Source of the DNA: Labrenzia sp. VG12
Lineage (GTDB): Bacteria > Pseudomonadota > Alphaproteobacteria > Rhizobiales > Stappiaceae
Direction of reading: 5' to 3'
NCBI RefSeq assembly: GCF_002237595.1
Contig: NZ_CP022529.1
Location: 3,844,001-3,908,000, forward strand
DNA length: 64,000 nucleotides
Of this stretch, positions 1 through 8,275 are shown piece by piece (the first letter of the stretch is position 1; each line of letters begins with the position of its first letter). The position numbers and the translations under genes are program-made. A model generated the notes under the pieces. That model saw only the letters and a list, made by a program, of their open reading frames with translations. It made no database searches and was not told the DNA's origin.

Positions 1-312
1 ATGAACCCCGGCATTGGGAATCGGTCGGCCGTAATAGATACCGTTGCCACCATAGCTGAGATATTTGCCCGACACCCAGCCCTTGGCATTGGCAAAGGCG
101 GCATCGCACCAGGCGAAATTGGCCGTGCAGCCGAAAACCGTCACCCCGCCGCCGCGTGGCACCGTTGTAATCACGGGATAGTTCGTGCCAGGCCCGGTGC
201 GCATGTTGAGGTTTGCGGTCGTGTAGGCAATTGCCGGTCCAGCCGCCTGGGCCACCGTCGGCAGTGCGGTCGCGGCCAGCGCAATCAAGCCCAGCGAGAA
301 GCGGGTGAGCAT
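1..312 (-). CDS. Secreted SH3b-domain protein (partial, C-terminus outside window)
   Basis: The minus strand is open from an ATG at 312 to the window edge, giving 104 residues with no stop, so the gene is cut by the boundary. It starts with a Sec signal peptide (MLTRFSLGLIALAATALP, then AQA). Next comes a bacterial SH3 type 3 domain whose hallmark NMRTGPGTNYPVI lies around residues 36-48, followed by a GWVSGKYL segment near residues 86-93. SH3b domains bind cell wall or peptide ligands in the periplasm. Two cysteines (GCTANFAWC) may form a disulfide. It is divergent from the secreted-protein gene at 480. The specific ligand is unknown. Confidence 0.8.
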   Translation of the reverse strand, partial: MLTRFSLGLIALAATALPTVAQAAGPAIAYTTANLNMRTGPGTNYPVITTVPRGGGVTVFGCTANFAWCDAAFANAKGWVSGKYLSYGGNGIYYGRPIPNAGVH

Positions 313-479
313 GTTCAAATCTCCGAAAATCTGTGCCCAGACCTTCCCCATGTGGGTAGACATCATGGCGAAAATATAGCGCGACCATCGGAATTCGGCC
401 CGATCTGCGCCCGATCGGGACGTGCCCGGCTTGCGTTCTTCGCCCGATTGAGGAAGATGAAAGCCGGGGGCACGTCATC

Positions 480-971
480 ATGAAACAGTTTCAGCTATTT
501 ACCACTCTGATCGCGATCACCGTGTTGTCGCTGTCGTTTGGACCTGGTCCAGCCAGCGCATTCGACGCCCACGCCGGCTACTACTACCCCGAGCCGCAGA
601 CGCGAGAAGTCTACGTTTCGGAACTCGGCCTGGCACCGGACGCCGGCAAAAGGTCGCGCGCCGCCTTTGTCATCGGCCTTGCGGCCCAGCACGACAAACG
701 CAACCGCATTGTCGGCTATCATCTGTTTGCCAAGGGTGGAGACCTGGAGAAACTGATCATCGTTGCCACCGGTGACGGCCAGTATGACACGCTCTACCGT
801 CTCCGGGCTCTGCTTGCTTCGCTGACCTCCATGGCGCGGTCAACAGAGCTCTTTGCCCGCTCCAATCAGCCTCAGGAACTGAATTTCCTGGATTTCTGCA
901 AAATGATCGGCTTCACGCAAGTGACGGTGAGCAACGGCAAGGATGTGGCGCATCAGATCCTGGTCCAATAG
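480..971 (+). CDS. Small secreted protein of unknown function
   Basis: A 163-residue product with a clear signal peptide: a hydrophobic stretch at residues 5-20 and a cleavage-like ASA-F near residue 28. The mature part is mixed alpha/beta with a tyrosine-rich N-terminus (GYYYPEPQTREVYVSELG) and one cysteine near residue 140. I recognise no catalytic motif. The composition and strand-like VYVSELGL segment suggest a conserved periplasmic protein of the rhizobial group, but that is inference. The gene is divergent from the SH3b gene (167 bp apart) and convergent with the regulator gene ending at 1001. Start chosen at the only upstream ATG. The GGGGG run 10 nt upstream is a mediocre ribosome site. 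Confidence 0.65.
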   Translation: MKQFQLFTTLIAITVLSLSFGPGPASAFDAHAGYYYPEPQTREVYVSELGLAPDAGKRSRAAFVIGLAAQHDKRNRIVGYHLFAKGGDLEKLIIVATGDGQYDTLYRLRALLASLTSMARSTELFARSNQPQELNFLDFCKMIGFTQVTVSNGKDVAHQILVQ

Positions 972-1000
972 GCTTCAGCCACAGAAAGCAGATCGGACCG

Positions 1001-1537
1001 CTAGGACCTCAATCCGATGGCCCGATTGACGATCTGGCCCGCATTCACGGCCTGATAGGTCGGAAACGGCGTACGCTGAGACAGGTCGATCTCACGCCTG
1101 AGCCAGTCCCGCTCTTCCAGCATGCCCAGAGATTTGGAAAGCGCCCGGTCGGTTATGCCCCCCAAACCGGACCGGATGGCGGAAAACCGGCTGGGCGCCT
1201 CGGTCAATGCCAGGATGGGCACGGACCAGCTCCTTTTCAGGATACCGAACCCGTCCTCGCCAGGAGCTGCTTCCAGGATACGGTGCGCCATGGCGGCGGC
1301 GACCTTGCCTTGCTCTGTCAGTCGGAATTCCGGACGGAGCGGATGACCGTGACCGGGATTTCTCTCAAGCAGACCCAGCTGGATGAGATGCTCCAGACTG
1401 GCGGCAAAGGCGCTGCGCGACGCCGTGGTTGCCGCAAGCAGGGGCGCCTGCCGACCCGGAACCCCGGAATGCAACAGGGCCAGAATTTTCAGCGACCAGG
1501 CTTTCGATGTGAGCTTGACAAGCAGCGGCATATCCAT
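1001..1537 (-). CDS. Tandem HxlR-type winged-helix transcriptional regulator
   Basis: A 178-residue DNA-binding protein. The C-terminal half (about residues 95-178) matches HxlR logic: an RSWSVPILALTE core helix, an RFSAIRSGLGGITDRALSKSL recognition region, then LEERDWLRREI before a wing. The N-terminal half (residues 8-85) is a second, degenerate copy (WSLKILALLHSG, then LEHLIQLGLLER and LTEQG). HxlR proteins usually have one such domain of about 110-130 residues and dimerise, so this looks like an internally duplicated form. It is divergent from the VOC gene with only 40 bp between the start codons, which suggests it controls that gene and itself. The inducer is unknown. Confidence 0.72.
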   Translation of the reverse strand: MDMPLLVKLTSKAWSLKILALLHSGVPGRQAPLLAATTASRSAFAASLEHLIQLGLLERNPGHGHPLRPEFRLTEQGKVAAAMAHRILEAAPGEDGFGILKRSWSVPILALTEAPSRFSAIRSGLGGITDRALSKSLGMLEERDWLRREIDLSQRTPFPTYQAVNAGQIVNRAIGLRS

Positions 1538-1577
1538 GAAATATAGCTACTATACTTTTGCTACAGAGGAAAGTGTC
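1538..1577. promoter_or_regulatory. Divergent promoter/operator between HxlR-like regulator and VOC gene
   Basis: The 40-bp spacer is AT-rich against its surroundings. It holds a TATACT (1551-1556) that fits a -10 element, bracketed by two direct copies of GCTAC at 1546-1550 and 1560-1564. Repeats flanking a -10 box would suit repression by the adjacent regulator. AGAGGAAA at about 1565-1572 is the ribosome site for the VOC gene. No good -35 is obvious. Confidence 0.4.
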
Positions 1578-1952
1578 ATGTCAGTCGTTTCTTTGGAAAA
1601 CACCATCACTCTCGCGCTATCGGTGCGCGACCGCCATGCCAGTGCGCAATGGTATGAAAAGAACCTGGGCTTTCAGCTGCTCGTGCATATCGATGAGGCC
1701 GGCTGGAGCGAAATGCAGACCAAGACCGAAGGTGTCACACTGGGGTTGGGAGAGCAGGCGGAACCCGCACCGGGCAACATGGTACCGGTATTCGGCGTCG
1801 CGGACATCGCCTCGGCCCGAGCCGCGCTGGAAAGGGAAAATGTCAAATTCGACGGTGAAACCGAAACCGTCGAAGGCATGGTCAGCACCGCCACATTCTA
1901 CGATCCGGACGGCAATGCGCTCATGCTGGCGCAGGACCTGACACAACAGTAA
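1578..1952 (+). CDS. VOC (glyoxalase/bleomycin-resistance/dioxygenase) family protein
   Basis: A 124-residue single-domain VOC protein built from two beta-alpha-beta-beta-beta modules. Module 1 is ITLALSVRDRHASAQWYEKNLGF with E44/E50 near the SEMQTK strand. Module 2 is VFGVADIASARAALE and ends in the signature FYDPDGNALMLAQ. Such proteins bind a metal or small ligand and serve as glyoxalases, dioxygenases or antibiotic sequestration proteins. The substrate cannot be read from sequence. An in-frame extension to 1383 would run into the divergent regulator gene, so the ATG at 1578 with the AGAGGAAA ribosome site is preferred. Confidence 0.85.
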   Translation: MSVVSLENTITLALSVRDRHASAQWYEKNLGFQLLVHIDEAGWSEMQTKTEGVTLGLGEQAEPAPGNMVPVFGVADIASARAALERENVKFDGETETVEGMVSTATFYDPDGNALMLAQDLTQQ

Positions 1953-2040
1953 CGACCAGCCGGACCTGAGGCACCGCAAGAAATCGCCCGCTTGGTGCCG
2001 GCTGGAATGCCCCAGATCGACGACACGACAATCGATTCCA

Positions 2041-2066
2041 GACGTGTGAGGGATGCCTCACACGTC
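2041..2066 (+). terminator. Hairpin between VOC and lysozyme genes
   Basis: A perfect 10-bp stem (GACGTGTGAG / CTCACACGTC) with a 6-nt loop is followed by only TTTG. It lies between convergent genes and may end both transcripts. The short T tract makes strength uncertain. Confidence 0.6.
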
Positions 2067-2098
2067 TTTGCTATTGCATCTGTCAGAAGACGCCGCCG

Positions 2099-2830
2099 CT
2101 AGCGCTTCAGCTCACCGCGCAACCAGGCGCGGTATTGAGATTTGGTGCCGAAAAAGACGTTTCGGTCGACATCACCGCGCACGCCGGGCACCCGGCCTTC
2201 GGCCGTATACTGCCAGAAGACCCAGTCGTCCCGCTGGTCATAAATGTTGTTGGGATAATCTGCGACGGAGCGCAGCCAGAACTGTTCACCCTTCAAGGCG
2301 CCTACCAGACGGTCACGGTGGAAATCAACAGACGAGTAGATCACCGGGCGTTTGCCGTAGTGACGTTCCATCTCATCGAGGAAGATCTTCATGTCACGCA
2401 GGATCTGCGTGCGCCCCGGGCGTTTCTGACAGGTCTTGGAGTGCGCATTCCACTCCATGTCCAGCACCAGCGGGATCGCCTGCGGATCAACCGGAACAAT
2501 CTCCTTCACCCAGGAAATCTGTTCCTCCACCGGACGGCAGAAATAGTAGAAATGATAGGCGCCGCGCGGCACGCCGGCCTTGCGCGCGCCAATCCAGTTG
2601 TCGACAAAGCGCGGATCGACATGGTCACCACCCTCTGTTGCCTTGATCCAGGCAAACGCCACGCCACCATTCTTGACCGCATTCCAGTCGATGTCCCCCT
2701 GCCAGCGGGAGATATCGATGCCGTGAACGGCGTAATCTTCCGGTGTCGGATCCGGAAAATCATAAGCCGCGCAAGAGCTTAGAAAAATAAATCCAAACAG
2801 CGCGCAAAATTGCCTGACCAGTTCCGACAC
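2099..2830 (-). CDS. GH25 family lysozyme-like lipoprotein
   Basis: A 243-residue muramidase-type protein. The N-terminus has a hydrophobic stretch ending in a lipobox (FLSSC, Cys20), so it is probably anchored as a lipoprotein. The GH25 fold follows: HGIDISRWQG (Asp39, a conserved active-site acid), WIKATEGG, GAYHFYYF, and the catalytic D-x-E pair in LVLDMEW (Asp124, Glu126), ending with WVFWQYTAEG. GH25 enzymes hydrolyse the MurNAc-GlcNAc bond of peptidoglycan. The length equals a bare catalytic domain without wall-binding repeats. It stands alone and could serve in wall remodelling. A role against competitors is not shown. Confidence 0.9.
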   Translation of the reverse strand: MSELVRQFCALFGFIFLSSCAAYDFPDPTPEDYAVHGIDISRWQGDIDWNAVKNGGVAFAWIKATEGGDHVDPRFVDNWIGARKAGVPRGAYHFYYFCRPVEEQISWVKEIVPVDPQAIPLVLDMEWNAHSKTCQKRPGRTQILRDMKIFLDEMERHYGKRPVIYSSVDFHRDRLVGALKGEQFWLRSVADYPNNIYDQRDDWVFWQYTAEGRVPGVRGDVDRNVFFGTKSQYRAWLRGELKR

Positions 2831-3089
2831 AGCGACCTCGATAGGTTAAAAAAGACTTTCCGCTCGCGCCCAAAATGCGTGGGAATTCCTAACGGAGTGT
2901 AGACGTTTTGACGATTTCTCCGCAAAAACACGTATCCGCTTTTTCCCATCGCCCGGACTAAGGCCGGATTGCGGCAGTTCGAAGACAATTGCGGCATTGA
3001 CCACAGCAATATGGTTAGGGGAAAGCTGCTTCAGGGCAGGTGTGGCCGTTCGCCGAAACCTCGCCGCGAGACGCAAGGGATCACGGATT

Positions 3090-3998
3090 GTGAACAAGCA
3101 GATGGACCGAGACATCAGCGCCAAAAGCCTGGCCGAGCGTGCAAGTCTGGTTCGAGAGGTTCCGGATCCTGAACGCTCGTTGCACCAGGAACGCGCTGAA
3201 TGGGACGAGGCAGCCAGAAGTATCGACCTCGCGCCAGGGTGCCAAGCCAGGGAAGACCGGATCGGCGACGTTCCATGCCTGTGGCTGTCCCCGGAAGAGA
3301 CTGCTTCAGAGGACCTCGTTCTCTATGCACACGGCGGCGGGTTGGTCACCGGGTCCCTGCTGACCCATCGTGCCTTCGCATCCGAGCTCGCGGCCGCTCT
3401 GAAACGGAACGTGCTGCTCGTTGGATATCGCCTGCTTCCGGAACATCCCTTCACCGCTCCGCGGGATGACTTTGTCACTGTTTACGAGGCCCTGCTGGCG
3501 GTCGGCGGCTACAAGGCGGAACAGATCATCTTTGCCGGCGACAGCAGCGGCGCTGCCGTCGCCATGGCGGCCTCGGTGGACCTGGGGCAACAGAATGCTC
3601 CTCAGCCACGTGCCATCGTCTCCCTGTCCGGAGCCTTTGACACCAGCCTGTCCGGCGACAGTGTCGAGGCGCTTGCCGGCAAGGACCCGTTGCTGTCGCC
3701 GGAGGTTCTGCGCGACTGGCAAAAGCACTTTCGCGGCAAAACCGACCTGAAGGATCCCGTTATCTCTCCGCTCTTCGCAGATCTGCACGGCATCGCGCCG
3801 GTCCTGCTGCTCGCAGGCGATCACGAATTGTGGCTGAGCGATTCGGAACGCATGCACCTTGCTCTGAAAGCCGCAGGGGTCTCCTCCAGCCTGAGCATTT
3901 ATCCAGGCATGTGGCATGTCTGGCCCATGTGGCCGGACCTCCCGGAGACCTCCGATGCTTTCCGGGAAATCGATGCGTTTCTGCATCAAACCGGTTGA
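3090..3998 (+). CDS. HSL/GDXG-type alpha/beta hydrolase (esterase)
   Basis: A 302-residue hydrolase of the hormone-sensitive lipase group. HGGG at residues 81-84 forms the oxyanion hole. The nucleophile Ser152 lies in GDSSG. The acid is in LLAGDHE and the histidine in GMWHVW. These enzymes cleave short-chain carboxyl esters in the cytoplasm. I chose the GTG at 3090 because AAGGGA lies 8 nt upstream. The ATG at 3102 is an alternative, and the longer frame from 2997 has no ribosome site. It is divergent from the lysozyme and has no partner that reveals its substrate. Confidence 0.87.
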   Translation: MNKQMDRDISAKSLAERASLVREVPDPERSLHQERAEWDEAARSIDLAPGCQAREDRIGDVPCLWLSPEETASEDLVLYAHGGGLVTGSLLTHRAFASELAAALKRNVLLVGYRLLPEHPFTAPRDDFVTVYEALLAVGGYKAEQIIFAGDSSGAAVAMAASVDLGQQNAPQPRAIVSLSGAFDTSLSGDSVEALAGKDPLLSPEVLRDWQKHFRGKTDLKDPVISPLFADLHGIAPVLLLAGDHELWLSDSERMHLALKAAGVSSSLSIYPGMWHVWPMWPDLPETSDAFREIDAFLHQTG

Positions 3999-4140
3999 TC
4001 TCGCTCGCGGGGTCAATGGTCAGGGCAGTCTTCGGCTCCGCCCTGCAAAGGATTGATCGGCCGTGGGCTGAAACCGATTGCACTTGAGCCTCGAATCCTT
4101 ATGACTTGGCGGATCTGCAACGACCCTTGGCAAATTCCTC

Positions 4141-4950
4141 ATGACCGACCGGCTTAAACTCGTCACCTGGAACATCAATTCCGTGCGCCTGCGCATGCCG
4201 ATTGTGGAACAGCTGATCGACGAGATCGCACCGGACGTGATCTGCCTGCAGGAGACCAAGTGCCCGGATGCCAACTTCCCGGAAAACGCCTTTCGCAAGG
4301 CCGGCTACGAGCACATGGCAATCAATGGCCAGAAGGGCTACCACGGTGTGGCCACCGTCTCCCGCCTGCCGCTCAGCAACATTGAAAAACGTGACTTCTG
4401 CGATATCGGCGACAGCCGCCACGTTGCTGTCGATGTGCCGTTCAATGGCAGCAGCCTGCGCCTGCACAATTTCTATGTCCCAGCCGGCGGCGACGAACCC
4501 AATCGGGAGATCAACCCGAAATTCGGCCACAAGCTGGATTTTATGGCCGAGATGCAGGACTGGTTGCAGGGAGAGGAAACCGCCAGACCGGCCGTTCTGG
4601 TCGGCGATCTCAACGTGGCGCCCTATGAGCACGACGTCTGGTCGCACAAGCAGCTTCTGAAAGTGGTGTCGCACACGCCGGTGGAAACCGAGCTGTTCGA
4701 AAAGGTGCGCGAAACCGGCGGCTGGCTGGACGCCATGCGCCAGTTCACACCGCTGGAGGAAAAACTCTACACCTGGTGGAGCTATCGGGCGAAGGACTGG
4801 TCGAAGGCCGACAAGGGCCGCCGGCTCGACCATGTCTGGGTGTCGGAACCTCTCGCCCCGCATGTAAAATCGACCAGCGTATTGCGCGATGCGCGTGGCT
4901 GGGAAAAACCCTCGGATCATGCGCCAGTGATCGCGGAATTTGCCGTCTGA
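4141..4950 (+). CDS. xthA: Exodeoxyribonuclease III
   Basis: A 269-residue member of the exonuclease/endonuclease/phosphatase fold. Family motifs run in order: LVTWNINSVR, the metal-binding Glu in CLQETK, the GYHGVA loop, NFYVPAGG, VGDLNVAP with catalytic Asp and Asn, DHVWVS, and the terminal SDHAPV with the general-base His. It repairs abasic sites and removes 3' blocks in base-excision repair. Length is normal for the family (about 260-270). It is a single gene followed by a REP-like repeat region. Confidence 0.95.
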   Translation: MTDRLKLVTWNINSVRLRMPIVEQLIDEIAPDVICLQETKCPDANFPENAFRKAGYEHMAINGQKGYHGVATVSRLPLSNIEKRDFCDIGDSRHVAVDVPFNGSSLRLHNFYVPAGGDEPNREINPKFGHKLDFMAEMQDWLQGEETARPAVLVGDLNVAPYEHDVWSHKQLLKVVSHTPVETELFEKVRETGGWLDAMRQFTPLEEKLYTWWSYRAKDWSKADKGRRLDHVWVSEPLAPHVKSTSVLRDARGWEKPSDHAPVIAEFAV

Positions 4951-5167
4951 CGACGAAGGCCGCTGGGAATGTGCGGCCTGTTCGAAACAAGTGTCGGCGC
5001 AGGTGGCCAAACCTTCGAGGCAGCGCTGCGCGCTTCCTCAGGATGACGCCTGGTTTGTTGCGCTCCATCAGAGCCAGCTGAAAACTCTGCGCCCTCCTGA
5101 GAAGGGCGAACGGCCCGTCTCGAAGGATCGGCCAGGATCTCTGCCTTGAGCTTTCGTCAATGCGGCC
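4951..5167. repeat. Inverted pair of short REP-like units downstream of xthA
   Basis: Two related units lie in opposite orientation. Unit 1 (5012-5047) begins CCTTCGAGGC and ends CTCAGGATGAC. Unit 2 (5093-5128) begins CTCCTGAG and ends GTCTCGAAGGATC, the reverse-complement pattern. Such CTCGAAGG...CCTCAGGA units are a common kind of dispersed palindrome in rhizobial-type genomes. A separate stem AGGCCGC/GCGGCCT just after the xthA stop (4958-4980) may stop its transcription. Confidence 0.6.
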
Positions 5168-6142
5168 TCAAGGCGTCACGATCACCTTGCCGCGCACTTT
5201 CCTGGCCGCGATTTCCTCCAGCGCCGTTGCAATGTCCTCTAGAGGATAGACCCCGTGAACATGTGGCTTCAGCCTGCCTTCCTCAACCCAGGCCAGAAGC
5301 TGCTTCATGTTCTCCTTGTTGGCCTCGGGGTCTCGGGTGACCGCCGCCCCCCAGAAGACACCACGCAGGTCACAGCCTTTCAGCATGACGATGTTGAGCG
5401 GGATCTTCGGGATCTGACCGGCGGCAAAGCCGATGACCAGGAAACGGCCGCCCCAGGCCGTCGCCCGGACGGCCTGTTCGGCGAGGTCTCCGCCAACCGG
5501 ATCATAGACAACGTCCACACCCCTGCCGTCTGTCAGTGCCTTCAGGCCTTCCTTCAGGGGCTCTTTGGAGTAATTCAGCGTCAGATCGGCACCGAGAGAT
5601 CGGGCAAAGGCGAGTTTTTCCTCTGACGAGGCGCAGGCAATGACCTTTGCCCCCATGATCGAGGCAATCTCGACCGCAGCCTGACCAACACCGCCGGACG
5701 CGCCGAGAACGGCGACGGTCTCACCGGCTTTCAGATCCCCCCGATCCCGGTAGGCATGCAGCGTGGTGCCATAGGTCACCGCCAGGCCGGCCGCGGTTTC
5801 AAAGGCAACACTGTCCGGTATCTGCACGATGTCCCTGGCCTCGACAACAATCTTTTCCCGGGCGGCACCCCAGCCGACATACCCCATGACCCGGTCGCCG
5901 GCGGCAAACTCCGTAACGCCGTCACCGACCGCTTCGACGATGCCGGAAAACTCGGCACTCGGCGAGAACGGCATCTCTGGCTTGTACTGGTACTTGTTTT
6001 CAATGATCAGCGTGTCGAAGAAATTGAGCGCACAGGCCTTCACCCGGACAACGATTTTGCCCGGTTCGGCAACCGGGTCGGCGATCTCCTCGATGACGAG
6101 GCTGGAGGGCGGACCGAAGGATTTGCAAAGACAGGCTTTCAC
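5168..6142 (-). CDS. NADPH:quinone oxidoreductase family (zinc-free MDR) protein
   Basis: A 324-residue medium-chain dehydrogenase/reductase. The N-terminal GroES-like part contains VKACALNFFDTLI and GVTEFAAGDRVMGY. The Rossmann domain has the NADPH-binding VLGASGGVGQAAVEIA near residues 145-160, and later VYDPVGGD. The absence of the catalytic and structural zinc ligands places it with quinone oxidoreductases or acryloyl-CoA-reductase-like enzymes. The start is a GTG at 6142 with GAGG 5 nt upstream. The frame is open to 6583, but that would cross the divergent methyltransferase gene. Substrate unknown. Confidence 0.88.
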   Translation of the reverse strand: MKACLCKSFGPPSSLVIEEIADPVAEPGKIVVRVKACALNFFDTLIIENKYQYKPEMPFSPSAEFSGIVEAVGDGVTEFAAGDRVMGYVGWGAAREKIVVEARDIVQIPDSVAFETAAGLAVTYGTTLHAYRDRGDLKAGETVAVLGASGGVGQAAVEIASIMGAKVIACASSEEKLAFARSLGADLTLNYSKEPLKEGLKALTDGRGVDVVYDPVGGDLAEQAVRATAWGGRFLVIGFAAGQIPKIPLNIVMLKGCDLRGVFWGAAVTRDPEANKENMKQLLAWVEEGRLKPHVHGVYPLEDIATALEEIAARKVRGKVIVTP

Positions 6143-6304
6143 GGCAACCTCATTTGGAGCGGCGCAGAGGCCGGCAGCTGAACGTCCGGCCGACGTTAGC
6201 AACTTCGGCAATCGGCCGGAATTGGCTTTCCGGATAACCGGTGAAACTTTCAGCCCGGTGCAAATTCGGTTATGACCCGGTGTCATCGAAACAACGGAAT
6301 GTCC

Positions 6305-6850
6305 ATGCGCGGTTATTTTGCGGTCGGGGCCGAAGGCCTCTCGAAACGAATGAATCTCGGCACGCTGATGCGGTCGGCCCATGCCTTTGGGGCCAATTTC
6401 TTCTTCACGGTGGATGCTGACCAGAAGATCCGCAAGGCACCGCCCTCCGACACGTCCAAGAGCCCGGGACATCTGCCCGTCTTTACCTGGGACAGTGTCG
6501 ACACGATGGACCTGCCCAGGGGATGCCAGCTGGTCGGTATCGAACTGACGGACGAATCGATCGATCTGCCGAGTTTTGGCCATCCGCTGCAGGCGGCCTA
6601 TGTGCTCGGACCGGAACGCGGCTCGCTATCGCCGGAAATGCTGGCGCGCTGCGACCATGTCGTGAAGATCCCGACCAAGTTCTGCATCAATGTCGCCATG
6701 GCCGGCGCCATCGTCATGTACGACCGCCACCGCGCACTCGGCCGCTACGCCGAACGTTCGATCACCGCCGGCGGGCCGAAGATCGAGCGGCCGAAACATG
6801 TCAGCGGCGGCCCGGTCATGCGCACGGGCCGAAAGGTTCCCGGCACCTGA
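6305..6850 (+). CDS. SpoU/TrmH-family RNA 2'-O-methyltransferase
   Basis: A 181-residue SPOUT methyltransferase that uses S-adenosylmethionine to methylate a ribose in RNA. Typical motifs are NLGTLMRSAHAFGANFFF (motif 1), YVLGPERGSLSPEML (motif 2) and IPTKFCINVAMAGAIVMYDR (motif 3, the knotted cofactor site). The family Ser in motif 3 is replaced here by Cys (FCINVA). The start at 6305 has GGA 6 nt upstream. An ATG at 6299 is also possible. The C-terminal tail (about 30 residues) is basic and may touch RNA. Target RNA and position are unknown. It is divergent from the oxidoreductase gene (162 bp apart). Confidence 0.85.
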   Translation: MRGYFAVGAEGLSKRMNLGTLMRSAHAFGANFFFTVDADQKIRKAPPSDTSKSPGHLPVFTWDSVDTMDLPRGCQLVGIELTDESIDLPSFGHPLQAAYVLGPERGSLSPEMLARCDHVVKIPTKFCINVAMAGAIVMYDRHRALGRYAERSITAGGPKIERPKHVSGGPVMRTGRKVPGT

Positions 6851-6931
6851 CGCCTTGCTGGCTGCCACCAATTACAACTTGCAATCTCCTGTCACGACCG
6901 GTTTTCTTCAAGGCGCTGTGGGAGGCACCAG

Positions 6932-8260
6932 ATGACAGGACCGTTCAAGACCCTTTTCGGAATGCTTTTGCTGGCCATGGCGCTCATCGGACCGGCAAAG
7001 GCCGCCAGCAAGGTAGCGCTGGTGATCGGCAATGGGGCCTACCAATCGATGCCGTCGCTGCGCAATCCGGCCAATGACGCCAACCTGATCGCGGGAAAGC
7101 TCACCGGCCTGGGTTTTGATGTGGTTCGCATCGTCGATGGGGACCGGGCCGATTTCTGGGACGGGCTGAAAACCTTCGGACGCAGGGCCCAGAATGCGGA
7201 TGTCGCGCTGGTTTTTTATGCCGGTCACGGCGTTCAGGTGAACGGTCAGAACTGGTTGTTGCCCGTCGATGCGGAAATCGAGGCCTCCACCGACCTGCCT
7301 GCCCAGGCACTCAAGGCAAACGATCTCCTGGAAATCATGGAAGCGTCCGGTGCCCGGTTGAAGCTGGTGTTCTTCGATGCCTGCCGCAACAACCCGCTGC
7401 CGAGATCCCTGTCCAGAGGCGCGGCCAACGGCCTCGCGCGCCTGGAGGCCAATGCCGCCGGCATGATGATCGCCTTTGCAACCTCGCCCGGTGATGTCGC
7501 CCTGGATGGCAGCGGACAGAACAGCCCCTTCACCGAGGCCCTGGCCCGCTACATCGACACGCCGGACCTGGAGGTTCGACACCTGATGGGCCGCGTGCGC
7601 GAAAGCGTCTACACGACCACGGGCGAGCGCCAGCTGCCCTGGCTGAACGAAGCGCTGATCGGCGAATTCTATTTTGGCGGCAAGATCGGCAACGCCCCCC
7701 GGCCGACGACGCAGGCGCCGCCCGCCGTCCCGGCGCCTCAGGCGGAAATCTCCGTTTCCCGGACCGAGCCTCGACATCAGGCGATACCGTCCTATCGCGA
7801 GGACCTGTGCCGATCGACTTACCGAACCGGCAGCAACCTTATGTTCTGCGCCAGTTCCATGCTCGACCCGCAATATGGCAACCGTTACGGAACAGCCAAC
7901 CTTTACGACGGCAACCCTTCCACGGCCTGGGTGGAAGGTGTTGCCGGCAACGGTGCGGGCCAGAAGGTGCTGATTGCCTTCGATCGGCCAAGACTTCTGT
8001 CCGGCTTCGAGATCGTCAACGGCTATGCCAAGAACCGGGACATCTACCGCAAGAACGCGCGCGTGCAGACCGCGCGGCTGAAACTCTCGGACGGCAGCAG
8101 CCAGATCCTGTCCCTGCCGGATGCGATGAATGCGAACCGGTTTTCCTTTGGCACACCGGTCGAAGCCACCTGGCTGGAGCTTGAGATCGGTTCCGTGTTT
8201 CCCGGAAGCAAATACACCGACACCGCGCTCTCCGAATTTGTGCCGGTATTTGCGGATTAA
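6932..8260 (+). CDS. Secreted caspase-like (C14) protein with C-terminal F5/8C-like domain
   Basis: A 442-residue protein. It has a signal peptide (cleavage near residue 24, KAA-S), then a p20-like caspase domain (residues 27-225) with the His of FYAGHG (His99) and the Cys of FFDACRNNP (Cys151), so both catalytic residues are present. After a proline-rich linker (about 233-262), a domain with LYDGNPSTAWVEG and a discoidin-like beta pattern fills residues 300-442. It resembles the F5/8-type-C NADase translocation domain, which binds carbohydrate or surface ligands. Known metacaspases cleave after Arg/Lys or act as regulated proteases. This fusion is exported, so it would act in the periplasm or outside. 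Substrate unknown. Confidence 0.85.
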   Translation: MTGPFKTLFGMLLLAMALIGPAKAASKVALVIGNGAYQSMPSLRNPANDANLIAGKLTGLGFDVVRIVDGDRADFWDGLKTFGRRAQNADVALVFYAGHGVQVNGQNWLLPVDAEIEASTDLPAQALKANDLLEIMEASGARLKLVFFDACRNNPLPRSLSRGAANGLARLEANAAGMMIAFATSPGDVALDGSGQNSPFTEALARYIDTPDLEVRHLMGRVRESVYTTTGERQLPWLNEALIGEFYFGGKIGNAPRPTTQAPPAVPAPQAEISVSRTEPRHQAIPSYREDLCRSTYRTGSNLMFCASSMLDPQYGNRYGTANLYDGNPSTAWVEGVAGNGAGQKVLIAFDRPRLLSGFEIVNGYAKNRDIYRKNARVQTARLKLSDGSSQILSLPDAMNANRFSFGTPVEATWLELEIGSVFPGSKYTDTALSEFVPVFAD

Positions 8261-8275
8261 CGACCGCAAGTCCGA

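Noticed and set aside
6908..8269. A 453-codon minus-strand frame opposite the caspase-like gene
   Set aside because: The plus strand has the signal peptide and catalytic motifs. The minus product is Gln/His/Arg-rich with no pattern.
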